64,000 nt of DNA from Candidatus Brocadia pituitae (lineage in GTDB: Bacteria > Planctomycetota > Brocadiia > Brocadiales > Brocadiaceae), in NCBI GenBank assembly GCA_017347445.1, contig AP021856.1, positions 1,310,613 to 1,374,612 of the forward strand. The letters are read 5' to 3'. Below are positions 32,747 to 42,740 of this stretch, one piece after another. Position 1 is the stretch's first letter, and the number at the start of each line of letters is the position of its first letter. A model generated the notes under the pieces. It was not told where the DNA came from, ran no database searches, and was given only the letters and a program-made list of their open reading frames with translations. The translations under genes and the position numbers were made by a program.

Positions 32747-34165
32747 TCAAATATTTTCGCCCACGCTTGCGGTTTTTTTCTCAACGAGTTTCTTTGTTTC
32801 TTCATCAACAGGGGTTGGATACTCACTGGTAAAACAGGCATTACAGAAGTGTTGTCGTGGTTGTGTTGTACAGCTCATCATGCCGTTTATACTAAGATAA
32901 CTAAGGCTTTCGACATGTAAAAATTGCCGGATTTCCTCCACGGTGTGATGGGCAGCAATAAGTTCGCCTTTTTGCTGGAAATCGATTCCATAATAGCAGG
33001 GATAACGGTGGGGAGGGCAGCTTATTCTGACATGGATCTCCTTTGCGCCGGCTTTTCGTAATAAACTAAACCGCGACTTCGATGTCGTTCCTCTTACAAT
33101 CGAATCATCGATCACAATCACCCGTTTTCCTTCCACGGTCTCTTTGAGTGCATTAAGCTTCAGCTCAACAATACGATGCCGCCGGTCCTGCTCGGGCAAA
33201 ATAAACGTCCTGCCCACATAATGGTTGCGAATAAATCCCCTGTCAAACGGTATCCCTGATGCATGAGAATACCCAATTGCAGCAGAGTTTCCTCCTTCCG
33301 GGACGGAAATGACTACATCGGCATCCACAGGCGATTCCTCGGCAAGTTTTGCCCCCAATTTTTTGCGAAACAGATGTACACTTTCGCCATAAATTTTACT
33401 ATCAGGTCTTGAGAAGTAAACCAGTTCAAATACACAAAAGGCAGGTTTAATTTGCTTTGGAGAGCAATAGTACTCACTCAGGATTCCGTCCTTGCTTATG
33501 TAAACCGCCTCACCAGGATTAACATCACGAAGGTACTCTGCACCCACCTGGTCCATAGCACAGGTTTCAGAAGCCAGTACATAACCCGTGTTCAATTTTC
33601 CAAGCGCTAAAGGTCTAAAACCATGAGGATCTCGTACTCCGACCATTTTGTCTGGGGTCAAAAACAGTAGGGAAAATGAGCCTCGTAGTTGTTGCAGCAG
33701 AAGAGACAAATTATTTTGCATCATATACAGAGGTTTTGCCATGAGATGAACAATTACTTCCGTATCAGAGGTGGTATGGAAAATTGAACCGTTGGCCTCA
33801 AATTCTTCGCGCAGTCTTTTTGCGTTCGTCAACTGCCCATTATGTGCAACGGCGACCTTTCCCTTGTAATAATCCACTAACAAGGGTTGTGCATTCCCAA
33901 GATTGCTGGAGCCAATGGTAGAATATCGGACGTGTCCAATGGCAATCGGATTTTTTAAGGATTTCAGCGTCTGTGGTTTTATGACATCATTTACCAGTCC
34001 CATTCCTTTATGGCAAATGATGTCTTTACCATCTGTTGAAGCGATTCCTGCGCTTTCCTCGCCGCGATGTTGTAAAGAATATAAACCATAGTAAACTCTC
34101 TCTGCGGCATCCTCACATCCATACACCCCAAATAATCCACAGTATTCCTTTGCGTCGGACATCTT
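32747..34165 (-). CDS. purF: Amidophosphoribosyltransferase PurF
   Basis: First committed step of purine synthesis: PRPP plus glutamine to phosphoribosylamine. The start at 34165 gives MSDAKEYCGLFGVYG, where Cys8 is the N-terminal nucleophile after propeptide removal. An earlier start at 34240 would run into a palindromic repeat and is unlikely. The glutaminase domain is 8-240. The PRPP-binding motif is VIVIDDSIVRGTTS. Cysteines in SCPPHRYPCYYG and FCNACF fit the iron-sulfur type of PurF. Length 472 is normal. Confidence 0.95.
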   Translation of the reverse strand, partial: KMSDAKEYCGLFGVYGCEDAAERVYYGLYSLQHRGEESAGIASTDGKDIICHKGMGLVNDVIKPQTLKSLKNPIAIGHVRYSTIGSSNLGNAQPLLVDYYKGKVAVAHNGQLTNAKRLREEFEANGSIFHTTSDTEVIVHLMAKPLYMMQNNLSLLLQQLRGSFSLLFLTPDKMVGVRDPHGFRPLALGKLNTGYVLASETCAMDQVGAEYLRDVNPGEAVYISKDGILSEYYCSPKQIKPAFCVFELVYFSRPDSKIYGESVHLFRKKLGAKLAEESPVDADVVISVPEGGNSAAIGYSHASGIPFDRGFIRNHYVGRTFILPEQDRRHRIVELKLNALKETVEGKRVIVIDDSIVRGTTSKSRFSLLRKAGAKEIHVRISCPPHRYPCYYGIDFQQKGELIAAHHTVEEIRQFLHVESLSYLSINGMMSCTTQPRQHFCNACFTSEYPTPVDEETKKLVEKKTASVGENI

Positions 34166-34694
34166 CCTAATGCCTATCTTTCTCTTGTTCAAAAAGGATT
34201 TGTAACAATGTGGTTTATTAAAAAAGTAGGGACGAAGCATTTGCCATAATTGTTATAAAGGCATTCATAATAAAACGGACACATGCTTCGCCCCTACCCT
34301 GCATAACAAATATCGCAAGTATTGAAAATTTTCAAGAAACTAGATTGTTACAAGGATTCACATAAGACTCGGGGGTGTTTTCCCCACACGTATCTGTAAA
34401 TTATGATTTCCTTCCGGAAAACGCAGGCAAGATACGCAAATTTATGGTATATTAATTACAGCTTTTTATACGAAAATTCATACCAGTTTGTTGGATAATC
34501 CGTGTTGGTAGGAATATACCGATAGCTGCAATTACCCTGATCATCCTCAATCTTTTAACAAGGAGATAGCAAAAGGTGAGGAATGCTCGTTGCTAAACAA
34601 AAAGTCTTTCAGGGAATTGATAATGCAACAAATTATAGCAAACCCTGAATGAGTGTCAACAGATTTATCTTGGGACAGATAGGGGGTAAACAAT
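34166..34694. other. Repeat-rich region between purF and thiE
   Basis: The region contains a 72-bp MITE-like palindrome (34226-34297) flanked by TTGTAACAAT-type copies in opposite orientations (about 34197-34216 and 34329-34364). The remaining 330 bases must hold the thiE promoter. I saw no TPP riboswitch pattern. Confidence 0.5.
34226..34297. repeat. MITE-like palindrome GTAGGGRCGAAGCAT
   Basis: GTAGGGACGAAGCAT (34226-34240) and ATGCTTCGCCCCTAC (34283-34297) form 15-bp terminal inverted repeats with one mismatch around a 42-bp AT-rich centre. Confidence 0.65.
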
Positions 34695-35333
34695 TTGGAA
34701 AACGGTTTTTTTAAAACTTTTTCAGAGGTAAAACTCTATGTTATCATTAGTTCAAATCTTATGAAAAAATCTTTGGAAGAGGTATTGCAAGATGTTATTG
34801 AGGGTGGTGCTGATGCCATACAATTACGGGAAAAAACGATGTCCGACCACGAGTTCCTTATCATTGCCCGTCAGGTGAGAAAAGTCACTGCACAATCGAA
34901 AACGGTTTTCATTGTAAACGATCGTGTGGAGATTGCCAGGAAGGCTGATGCAGACGGATTACATATAGGACAATCAGACATAGACATCACTACCGCGCGT
35001 AACATTCTTGGCCATAACAAGATAATCGGCGTTTCAACGCACACTATTTCCCAGGCCAGGAGGGCACAACAATCGGGTGCGGACTATATTGGTGCTGGTC
35101 CTGTTTTTTCCACTGCTACGAAGAGCTACGAACCTCCTGTCGGGTTGGATTATGTACAGCAGGTAAAAAAAGAAATCACCATCCCGTTTGTTGCTGTTGG
35201 TGGGATTAACATCGGCAATGTCCAGGAAGTATTACATGCAGGGGGGAGACGTATTGCCATCTGTTCTGCAATTATTTGTAGTGAGAATATCATAGGCGTT
35301 ACCCGTGTTTTTAAAGATTTACTTATGGCATAA
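34695..35333 (+). CDS. thiE: Thiamine-phosphate synthase ThiE
   Basis: It joins HMP-PP and the thiazole phosphate into thiamine phosphate. It starts at TTG with a GGGGG ribosome site eight bases upstream. Motifs: LYVIISS, GADAIQLREKTM, VFIVNDRVEIARKADADGLH, IGQSDI, DYIGAGPVFSTATK, PFVAVGGINIGNV. The length of 212 is normal. It is a single gene. The thiamine diphosphate it helps supply would be used by enzymes such as the E1 pair at 54.4-56.2 kb. Confidence 0.93.
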   Translation: MENGFFKTFSEVKLYVIISSNLMKKSLEEVLQDVIEGGADAIQLREKTMSDHEFLIIARQVRKVTAQSKTVFIVNDRVEIARKADADGLHIGQSDIDITTARNILGHNKIIGVSTHTISQARRAQQSGADYIGAGPVFSTATKSYEPPVGLDYVQQVKKEITIPFVAVGGINIGNVQEVLHAGGRRIAICSAIICSENIIGVTRVFKDLLMA

Positions 35334-35542
35334 GTAACGCTTGTATTTATTTTTTGCACGGTATTTTATTTGCTATATTAGCCAGTGTCCTGTGAATACA
35401 AATTATCTGAAACTAAACCTTGAATAGATTAAGTCATTTGTTGAGAAAGTATTAGCTTAGATTTCTCAACATAGTCATGAATGAACTTCAAAATAATGAT
35501 TGTACACAAAGTGGGAATATTAGACGTTCAGAGGGGAAGGGT

Positions 35543-36097
35543 ATGAGAAAAATTGTACCATTAATTTCTTTGTCCCTATTCATTTTATCAGCTTTAGGAT
35601 GTAAGTCCATTATGTTGGAAAATAATAAACCGGATACCAGAAATCCTTCTTCAGGGGAAGCCGTATCACACCCAAAGGGGAGTGGTTACTTATCCAGCGG
35701 ACCGACAGTACTTATTAATACGGGAGAAGAAGGCACAAAGACGTCTTTGCTTGAGCAATTCGATCAAATCAGAAAAGACCTGTCGTCATCGCTTGGAACA
35801 AATGCCTCTCTTGAAAAAGAACTGGAAAGTGAAAAGGCAATAAAGACATCGCTCGAATTAGAACTGGAAGAATTCAGGAAGCAGGTCGAAATCACTCAAC
35901 AACTGATAATGGAAAATGAAAAAGTAAGCAAAAAACTTGAAGAAAGCCAGGCGCCCTACGAAAAAAAGATCAGGGAGTTAACCTTTGAACTGGCAAAGGC
36001 ACAGATTGAAGCAACGAAGGCAAAGCAGGAACTCATTAGCCTGAAAATGGAACAGCTAGTGGAAAAAAATAAGCAAAAATCACATACTACGCAATAA
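35543..36097 (+). CDS. Coiled-coil lipoprotein of unknown function
   Basis: The ATG at 35543 follows GAGGGGAAGG and gives a lipoprotein signal (MRKIVPLISLSLFILSALGC, lipobox ALGC). A Pro/Ser-rich linker follows, then a long coiled coil (about 85-180: KELESEKAIKTSLELELEEF and onward). It is followed four bases later by a second lipoprotein gene, so the two form an operon. The location ahead of the flagellar block suggests, but does not prove, an envelope role connected with the flagellum. Confidence 0.7.
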   Translation: MRKIVPLISLSLFILSALGCKSIMLENNKPDTRNPSSGEAVSHPKGSGYLSSGPTVLINTGEEGTKTSLLEQFDQIRKDLSSSLGTNASLEKELESEKAIKTSLELELEEFRKQVEITQQLIMENEKVSKKLEESQAPYEKKIRELTFELAKAQIEATKAKQELISLKMEQLVEKNKQKSHTTQ

Positions 36098-36100
36098 TCA

Positions 36101-36745
36101 ATGAAAACGGCACAGGGTTTTTTCTTGAAATATCTATCAAATATTCTTATGGGATGTCTCTTTGTGGCTATTGGTTGTTCAAGTGGTCCGACACAGTATT
36201 CTTCAAGCATAAATTACAGCAAAACGGATGCATTTCAAGAAATATCAATTCATCGGGTATTGCTTCTGCCTTTTGAATATGATGTTGACCGGGATGCAAT
36301 TATAGACGAGGTGACGGAGGCATTTGCGGTAGAATTGAGGAAGATTGGGATTTTTGAAGTTGTGTTACCCGAGGAAAGCAGGGCAACAGGTTCTCTTAAT
36401 CACGGAATATGGAGCAGGGGAACGGTTGATTTAGACACAATATTGGCCTTAAGAAGACGGTATGAAGCAGACGCTATCATTTTTGGAAACATAACTCATT
36501 ATCGCCCATATGAACCTATGTTGCTTGGTGTCAAGGTAGGGATGATCTCCACGGATACCGGTCTCGTTATCTGGAGTGCAGATGGTGTATTTGATAGTAA
36601 TGAAAATGAGGTCGCAGAACTGGTAAAACAATACTTTGAAAGTACTCATCAAAAAAATGCCTTATATGGGTGGAGACTGATTCTGCTTTCCATGAGGCGT
36701 TACTCCCAGTTTGTAGCAAATCAAATTACAAAAACCCTCCGGTAA
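36101..36745 (+). CDS. CsgG/FlgO-like outer-membrane lipoprotein
   Basis: The lipoprotein signal ends AIGC at about residue 26. The mature part has the alternating pattern of the CsgG/TolB-N-terminal-like fold (IHRVLLLPFEYDVDRDAIID, FAVELRKIGIFEVVLPEE, ALRRRYEADAIIFGNITHYR, TGLVIWSADGVFD). Proteins of this fold help secrete or anchor envelope structures; FlgO of some bacteria is one example. It could be a flagellar accessory factor, but alternatives are open. Confidence 0.6.
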   Translation: MKTAQGFFLKYLSNILMGCLFVAIGCSSGPTQYSSSINYSKTDAFQEISIHRVLLLPFEYDVDRDAIIDEVTEAFAVELRKIGIFEVVLPEESRATGSLNHGIWSRGTVDLDTILALRRRYEADAIIFGNITHYRPYEPMLLGVKVGMISTDTGLVIWSADGVFDSNENEVAELVKQYFESTHQKNALYGWRLILLSMRRYSQFVANQITKTLR

Positions 36746-36792
36746 TAATCGTACAACCATAGTTTTAAAGAGTTAAAAAGTTCATCACAATG

Positions 36793-36849
36793 GCCTTACT
36801 GTCGAAGATGCGTCTCCTGCACATCTTTACCGTAAGGCTTTTTATTTTA
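36793..36849 (+). terminator. Rho-independent terminator after the lipoprotein pair
   Basis: GCCTTAC (36793-36799) pairs with GTAAGGC (36832-36838), with an inner AGATG/CATCT stem, followed by TTTTTATTTTA. Confidence 0.75.
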
Positions 36850-36989
36850 TGATGTTAAATCATCATTTTATTCATTTATAGTTCATGTTCTCAATAAATT
36901 TTTGCCTACCATTTCCTTTGTACGTTAATTCAATCGTATAGGAATTTTCATTTTATTTGAGCGGTTTTTGGGGAGGTAGAAGCAAAAAA

Positions 36990-37072
36990 TCCCCATTAGA
37001 AAAGGGGGCGCGGGGGTTGTAAAGTTTCCAGAAAAAAACAGCCCCCTGAATTCCCCTTTATTAAGGGGGATT
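36990..37072. repeat. C/G-rich palindromic repeat
   Basis: TCCCCATTAGAAAAGGGGG and CCCCCTGAATTCCCC...TTAAGGGGGA flank a short spacer. It is related to the copy at 20066-20102. It has replaced or inserted into the 3' part of the ISAzo13 transposase. Confidence 0.55.
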
Positions 37073-37500
37073 TAAACGGAATAACTTGTAAACTTATTTC
37101 ATTTGAATTAAGTATCTGTCTATTAATAATCTGAACACCACGCCGATGCCATTCATTTCCACCATTGGCAAAATCCCCCACCTTTTCCTTCTTTTTCGTA
37201 TTCACCGGAATCACGGGTTGCCCTCGCAATTGGTAATCTTTAACGCGCGCAATGATATACTCGAACTGGGCGTTACGGCCGGGATGGGAAGCTCCTTCCT
37301 TAGTCTTTCGATTCGCTTGCAGGCTGTAGTTCAAATCGGCTAATAGATCGGAAACTTTCTGTCGCCCAATCGGATGTCCCTGAATGCTCAAAGTAGGCGC
37401 CAATTGTCGGGTGCTCTTGATGGTCCATCGCAACGGCGATTCGGGGCCACCATGCTGGAATTATATCGCCATCCAGCATTATGTTCAAGTTATTTATGGG
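36996..37500 (-). pseudogene. ISAzo13-type (Rhodopirellula DDE) transposase fragment
   Basis: The minus-strand frame reads PESPLRWTIKSTRQLAPTLS, YSLQANRKTKEGASHPGRNA, then VIPVNTKKKEKVGDFANGGN, a diagnostic central segment of ISAzo13 transposases. Both ends are missing. At the 3' side the frame runs into a CCCCCT...AGGGGG palindrome (36990-37072). It is inactive. Confidence 0.8.
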
Positions 37501-37692
37501 CAACTCCTAAGTACGGAAAACATTTCACCGTTGAGAGAAAAAAATATCCTGGATTGATACCAGGATTTTATAGTCGAGATAATATTGAAAAGATTAATAT
37601 TTTTTTGTGCATGTTAATAAGTATTTGTTTTATAAAGGATTAGGTCATTTTCACGGATGGTTATTTATCTTGTTTTTTTGTCTTGCCAGGCA

Positions 37693-37708
37693 TGGCATAG
37701 GTATTGCG
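37693..37708 (+). promoter_or_regulatory. Sigma-54 promoter ahead of fliK
   Basis: TGGCATAGGTATTGCG has GG and GC exactly 12 bases apart (37694 and 37706), with TGGCA and TTGC intact, matching the -24/-12 consensus. It is 56 bases upstream of the fliK start. Sigma-54 control of hook genes is common in flagellated bacteria. Confidence 0.65.
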
Positions 37709-37763
37709 AAATTGCAAAAGCAAGAATGAGCATAACCGGCATCTTATCAAAGAGGAAACAAAC

Positions 37764-39467
37764 ATGTCAGATATGGCTTTAGAACAATGTGGTGGATATG
37801 ACTTACTTGAGGATCGGAGTGTTAAAGACCGGCCTTTAACAAACCATGCCGGTTATCAGATAACTAATAGATCTCCATTTCAATCTGACGCCGACGATGA
37901 AATGATGGGCGAGAAGGAAGCTATTCCATTCCTAAGCCTATTACAGCAACAGGGCATTGACCCAAAAATACAAGAAATGCAGGTATTAAGAAAATCAAAA
38001 AGGTCTCCTTCGGCCTCAGCCACAGAAGAATTATTTCAAGATAACAGAGAAGGGGAAAATCCATTGGAAATGCAGAATACCGGTATTTGTGGAAAATCGC
38101 AAGGTATGGCTAAATCCGATGGCTTCTCCACGTTAACACAGAAAAGTGTAATGGGTATTGAGCGGGATTTTTCAGGGAATCAAATCATAAACCCCATCGA
38201 CCCATCAACTCTTTCCCCTGCTACATTGGGAGAATACTCAAAAAGTGACTTCAAAACTCTCAACCACAGTTCGTTGTCCCATATTGACGGCAATAATTCT
38301 TCCGCATTTTCTCTTCTATCAGGGGAAGTAAAGGAAACTGATTCACAAAGGCATGATAAATTCAGTTATTTACAAAATTCTGGTTATCTATTTACCACAG
38401 AAACAACCTTCAGGGATAGCCTGGCAGCTGAAACCGTAAGCAAACGGCTGAATATTAGCGAGGCAAAGTTATTGACGAATCTCAAAAACAGACAAATGAC
38501 GGGTCAATTGGTTTCCGGCACGATACCGGCGTCCGGATTCGCAGCTTCACCTATAAGTGAAATCAATATCAAGGAGCTTCCTGCGGCTTTTAAATCTCAG
38601 TCCCATCAGGTTGCACCAGAAAACGTAAATACCTCTGTTGTACCGGAAATGAATGCCCTAACGAATTCTGGAGAAAAATACCTACAGAATGATTTATCAA
38701 AAATTAATGGTAATGCTGCTTCTCAGGAAAATGTTCCTGTTGCTCAGCAAACAAATAAAGAAGGTGATTTTATGATGGGACAAGATAACGCAGGCTATAC
38801 CCAGGATGGTGCACAATTACACAAGACACCGAAGGGTCTTTTTTCTTCTGGAGACACTCAAAAAACTACCATTGGTACCCAAGCATATGCAAACGACATT
38901 CAAAAAAATACCGAGCTTTTTTGGGGAAACAATGGAAGACAATTGTCTTCCCTGGAGAACTCTATAAATAAGGAAATTCAAACCTATCACGGCAGCTCAG
39001 CCGCAGGAACAGAACATCTCCACAGCAGTATTATGGAACAACTCATGCATAAAATCAGCCTGGTGAACCATGGGGATAGATCAGAAATCAAACTACACCT
39101 TACTCCGCCGGAATTAGGCAGTATAAAAATCCACTTTGTCGAAAAGAATGATGAAATCGAGGCAAAAATATTTGTAGAGGATGCAGAAGTCAAGGCCGCC
39201 ATTGAAAACAGTGTGCATCGCTTAAAGGAAACGGTGGCTGTCAGCGGTTTAGAAATTCAAAAATTGGAAGTATTCATACAGCAAAATAAAACCTATGAAG
39301 AAAAATCTTCGGAAAATCCGGAAGCAAATAATCAGCAGTATTATAAGGGAAAAAGTCATGGGGGACGCGATGAGGGTCATTCCGAACAACAAAACAATGT
39401 AAGCAACAACGTGAAAAAAGAATTTAACGGAAAAACAACAAACGTAATGGTTGACTATATTATATAA
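37764..39467 (+). CDS. fliK: Flagellar hook-length control protein FliK
   Basis: It measures hook length and switches export specificity. The ATG at 37764 follows AGAGGAAAC; an upstream start at 37704 would overlap the sigma-54 promoter region and is unlikely. A long, low-complexity, Ser/Asn/Gln-rich N-terminal ruler of about 420 residues precedes the conserved C-terminal Flg_hook domain ([20 protein letters not shown], then [12 protein letters not shown]). A charged tail follows. Length 567 residues. The FlgD gene follows after 13 bases. Confidence 0.88.
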   Translation: MSDMALEQCGGYDLLEDRSVKDRPLTNHAGYQITNRSPFQSDADDEMMGEKEAIPFLSLLQQQGIDPKIQEMQVLRKSKRSPSASATEELFQDNREGENPLEMQNTGICGKSQGMAKSDGFSTLTQKSVMGIERDFSGNQIINPIDPSTLSPATLGEYSKSDFKTLNHSSLSHIDGNNSSAFSLLSGEVKETDSQRHDKFSYLQNSGYLFTTETTFRDSLAAETVSKRLNISEAKLLTNLKNRQMTGQLVSGTIPASGFAASPISEINIKELPAAFKSQSHQVAPENVNTSVVPEMNALTNSGEKYLQNDLSKINGNAASQENVPVAQQTNKEGDFMMGQDNAGYTQDGAQLHKTPKGLFSSGDTQKTTIGTQAYANDIQKNTELFWGNNGRQLSSLENSINKEIQTYHGSSAAGTEHLHSSIMEQLMHKISLVNHGDRSEIKLHLTPPELGSIKIHFVEKNDEIEAKIFVEDAEVKAAIENSVHRLKETVAVSGLEIQKLEVFIQQNKTYEEKSSENPEANNQQYYKGKSHGGRDEGHSEQQNNVSNNVKKEFNGKTTNVMVDYII

Positions 39468-39480
39468 GGAGGGGCAAAAA

Positions 39481-39942
39481 ATGGCTACATCAAGTACTTC
39501 GAGTATAAGTTCAGAAATTAGTATGGATAATTTTCTCACGCTCTTTGTGACGCAGTTGCAAAACCAGAATCCGTTAGACCCAACTGATAATTCGGAATTT
39601 ATGTCGCAATTAGCACAGTTTAGCGCATTGGAACAGGAGCAACAGCAGACAGGGTACCTTTCAAGTATGACCAATATCGAAACAGCCTCTTTGCAATTAG
39701 ATCAACTCACGATGGCAAGCACCTTTATTGGCAAGACTATAACGTATAGCAGCGATAACAACAAGGATGAAACCCTTACGGGTGTTGTAGAAGGAGTGAA
39801 ACTTGAAAAAGACGGAACGGTTTCTTTTATTATTCAAGGGGAATCTGTTTCCATCTCAAATCTCATAGAAGTCAGCGAGACATCAACGGAAAGCACTTTA
39901 GCATCATCAACTATTCAATCAATGTCATTAGCCAAAAAATAA
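39481..39942 (+). CDS. flgD: Flagellar hook capping protein FlgD
   Basis: Scaffold cap for hook assembly. The start at 39481 has AAGGAGG before it. The conserved N-terminal half is clear: [20 protein letters not shown], then [14 protein letters not shown]. Only 153 residues, so it has the export/cap region and a short C-terminal beta region but lacks the larger Tudor/Fn3 domains of enteric FlgD. Confidence 0.92.
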   Translation: MATSSTSSISSEISMDNFLTLFVTQLQNQNPLDPTDNSEFMSQLAQFSALEQEQQQTGYLSSMTNIETASLQLDQLTMASTFIGKTITYSSDNNKDETLTGVVEGVKLEKDGTVSFIIQGESVSISNLIEVSETSTESTLASSTIQSMSLAKK

Positions 39943-39982
39943 TAAAATGTTAAGGAATATCAATCTTTTTGACTCATGTAGA

Positions 39983-40039
39983 GCGACCAGCCCGGTCGCC
40001 TTACCATGAGGGGAGATTAAAGTCGCTGCCAAAGGCAGC
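39983..40039 (+). other. Two hairpins between flgD and flgE
   Basis: GCGACC/GGTCGC (39983-39988, 39994-39999) and GCTGCC/GGCAGC (40025-40030, 40034-40039) lie in the 119-bp gap. Without T runs they are more likely transcript-processing or stability structures than terminators. Confidence 0.4.
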
Positions 40040-40061
40040 CTAATTAAAAGGAGGATAAGCT

Positions 40062-41630
40062 ATGGGTCTCAGCAGTGCATTATATTCAGGCGTATCAGGT
40101 ATTCGTGCCCATCAAAGTATGCTGGATATTATTGGTAATAATCTGGCAAACATTAATACGTATGGGTACAAATCATCCAGATTGCTATTTTCTGACATGT
40201 TAAGCCAAACGATTGCAATTGGGCCTAACGGTAACCCCATGCAAGTGGGAAAAGGGGTAAAGTATGCCAGTATTTCATCTGACTTTACGACAGGAAGTAT
40301 GAATCCTACCGGCAGGGTCCTTGATCTTGGTATTGACGGTGAGGGATTTTTTGTCGTCAGCGGCGGCAGTAAAAACTTTTTTACCAGGGTAGGCGCGTTT
40401 GCACTTGACAACAACAATGCTCTGATTGATTCAGGTACAGGTTATAAGGTTATGGACACAAATGGTGATGAAATTGTTATCCCAAAAGATTCAACCGTTT
40501 CCGGTCAGGAGTCATCAGAAGTTACGGTTAAAGGGAATCTGAATAATGCGTCATTAAGCGAAAAGGCCGAGGTGTTGATCATGGGTACGAGTCTTCAGGA
40601 AAGCTCCACAGCAGCTACAACATCAACTGAGTTAAATGACCTTGATTCAAATTCTACGGATTACGCTGACGGAGAGACGATCAATATTGCGGGCACCAAA
40701 TCAGATGGGAGCTCCCTGACTGCAACCTTTACGTATGGTGCAGGCAATGACGGCACAACGGTTGGTGACCTTATAAGCGTTATTAATACAGCGTTTTCCG
40801 GCGACGCAACCGCCAGTTTAGATGCTTCAGGAAAGATCGTCCTCAAGGCTGATACCGCAGGAAGTGACAAATTAACCCTTACGCTTACTGATGATGGCAG
40901 GACAACGTGGACAGATCACAGTTTTATGGGCTCTACCTATACTGCAACGGCAAACATTTATGATTCGCAGGGTACGGCGCATCTGGTTAACCTGAGATTT
41001 ACAAAACAAATGGATAACCTATGGGATCTTACAGCTTCTATGAATAACAACGATGGCACATTTGCCAGCGGTGATAATACGATAACAGGTATTACCTTCA
41101 ATAATGATGGTACGTTTAGTACCAGTGGTGATGCAACACTTCAATTTGATTTTAATGGTATTAGCACTACACAGTCGGTAGTCTTTGATCTTGGTACGAC
41201 AGGAAAAAACGATGGTATAACTCAAAACCGCGGGACTTCAGGCATTACAACAGGCTCTGATGGTTACGCCTATGGCAAATATAATGATGTGTCTATAGAT
41301 TCAGATGGAGTTATAAAGGTATTGTATACCAATGGAATCACACAAACCCTCACAACTCTGCAGATTGCTCTATTTAACAACAATAATGGTTTAAATAAGG
41401 TTGGTGACAACTTATATGAACAATCAACCACTTCAGGTGAGGCAATCTATGTTAATGCCAATTCAGGTCAAGCCGGTAAAGTCAGGAGTGGTGTTTTGGA
41501 GGGTTCAAATGTAGATATGGCCGTTGAATTAACATCGTTAATTACGGCACAGAGAGGTTTCCAGCTCAATACAAAGGTCATCACCACTGCGGATGAAATC
41601 CTGGCAGAAGTTGTCAATCTCAAGAGATAG
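40062..41630 (+). CDS. flgE: Flagellar hook protein FlgE
   Basis: Main structural subunit of the hook, 522 residues. The N-terminal rod/hook motif SALYSGVSGIRAHQSMLDII and NNLANINTYGYKSSR, and the C-terminal SNVDMAVELTSLITAQRGFQ with a helical end, are standard. The large middle (about 150-400), rich in Thr, Asn and Asp, forms the surface domains. An AAGGAGG ribosome site precedes the ATG. Confidence 0.93.
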   Translation: MGLSSALYSGVSGIRAHQSMLDIIGNNLANINTYGYKSSRLLFSDMLSQTIAIGPNGNPMQVGKGVKYASISSDFTTGSMNPTGRVLDLGIDGEGFFVVSGGSKNFFTRVGAFALDNNNALIDSGTGYKVMDTNGDEIVIPKDSTVSGQESSEVTVKGNLNNASLSEKAEVLIMGTSLQESSTAATTSTELNDLDSNSTDYADGETINIAGTKSDGSSLTATFTYGAGNDGTTVGDLISVINTAFSGDATASLDASGKIVLKADTAGSDKLTLTLTDDGRTTWTDHSFMGSTYTATANIYDSQGTAHLVNLRFTKQMDNLWDLTASMNNNDGTFASGDNTITGITFNNDGTFSTSGDATLQFDFNGISTTQSVVFDLGTTGKNDGITQNRGTSGITTGSDGYAYGKYNDVSIDSDGVIKVLYTNGITQTLTTLQIALFNNNNGLNKVGDNLYEQSTTSGEAIYVNANSGQAGKVRSGVLEGSNVDMAVELTSLITAQRGFQLNTKVITTADEILAEVVNLKR

Positions 41631-41991
41631 CAAGGGCAGCATAGTAACGGTTCACCGTGGCTGAAATCCGCGCCATTATAAAGAAGCGCCCGGAGAGCAG
41701 TTGCTGTGAACTGTTACGCAGTATTGTATTTCAACATCGTGCGAATTTTTAAACAGCATCTTTCCCACCAGGAAAATTTATTCAACTACCTATGAAAAAT
41801 TTAATCAATTTATTCGAAAGACGGGTGAATGCTATTTTTGAAATTCGCTTCATGAGTGACATAACATATTAACAATAAATGGCTTACAAGAAACAACGCT
41901 ACGATAAGTATTTGGTCAGATATTTGGTATCGGTATTGCGCTAGAAATATTCGAGGAGATTAAGCTTTTCATTTATACTTGGAGGATTTAT
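41631..41991. other. 361-bp gap between flgE and flgF with a long inverted repeat
   Basis: GTAACGGTTCAC (41644-41655) pairs, with one G-T mismatch, with GTGAACTGTTAC (41706-41717) across a 50-base loop. No gene was found. The remainder is AT-rich and may contain a promoter for the flgF group. Confidence 0.5.
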
Positions 41992-42729
41992 ATGATAGTA
42001 GGACTTTATACGGGGGCATCGAGTATGATGAGCCAGGGTGATTATCAGGCAGTTATAGCACGAAATCTTGCAAACATAAATACTGCAGGGTACAAGAAAA
42101 ATGTTGCTGTCTTTCAATCGTATATTTCTCAAGCTCAACCACAGGATAAAGATGCGACTACAGCTCCGTATGGTACCGGGAGTAGTTTGGGTACGATTGC
42201 TACTGATTTTTCGCAAGGTACCCTCGAATACACAGGCAATGATCTTGATATTTCCATAAAAGGAGAAGGGTTTTTTGTCGTAAAAGCTGATACAGGAATT
42301 TGTTATACAAGAAAAGGACAGTTTATGTTGTCTCGTGACATGAAGATCGTTACTCCTGAAGGATGGCCGCTCATGGGCCAAGGGAGTGAGATTCAAATCC
42401 CGCAAAATACGAAAAGTATCACGGTAAAAGAAAATGGCGGTATTTCTGCTGATGGCAAAGAAATTGGCAGGATAAAGATTGCGGCTGTTCCTGACTTAAC
42501 TGCGCTTGAACCTATCGGTGGTTGTGCTTACAAATTATCAGATGCGGTACAGCAACCGAAAGATTCCACTGATTTTAAGATAGCGCAACGCTATCTGGAA
42601 AGATCAAACGTAAACGCTATAGATGAAATGGTCAATATGATTTCCAATATGAGAGGCTACCAATTTGGCCATAAAGTAACAGACTCGATTGATGAAACCC
42701 TGAAAAAACTTGTTAAACTGGCGACATAA
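41992..42729 (+). CDS. flgF: Flagellar proximal rod protein FlgF
   Basis: Rod component of 245 residues. It starts MIVGLYTGASSMMSQGDYQA, then ARNLANINTAGYKKN, and contains the family motif LDISIKGEGFFVVKADTGIC. The C-terminus carries SNVNAIDEMVNMISNMRGYQ. It precedes flgG by 11 bases. A GGAGG site is before the start. Confidence 0.9.
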   Translation: MIVGLYTGASSMMSQGDYQAVIARNLANINTAGYKKNVAVFQSYISQAQPQDKDATTAPYGTGSSLGTIATDFSQGTLEYTGNDLDISIKGEGFFVVKADTGICYTRKGQFMLSRDMKIVTPEGWPLMGQGSEIQIPQNTKSITVKENGGISADGKEIGRIKIAAVPDLTALEPIGGCAYKLSDAVQQPKDSTDFKIAQRYLERSNVNAIDEMVNMISNMRGYQFGHKVTDSIDETLKKLVKLAT

Positions 42730-42740
42730 AGGAGAAACGA

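Noticed and set aside
34380-34694. TPP riboswitch ahead of thiE
   Set aside because: None of the conserved THI-box core segments could be found in the 300 bases before the gene.
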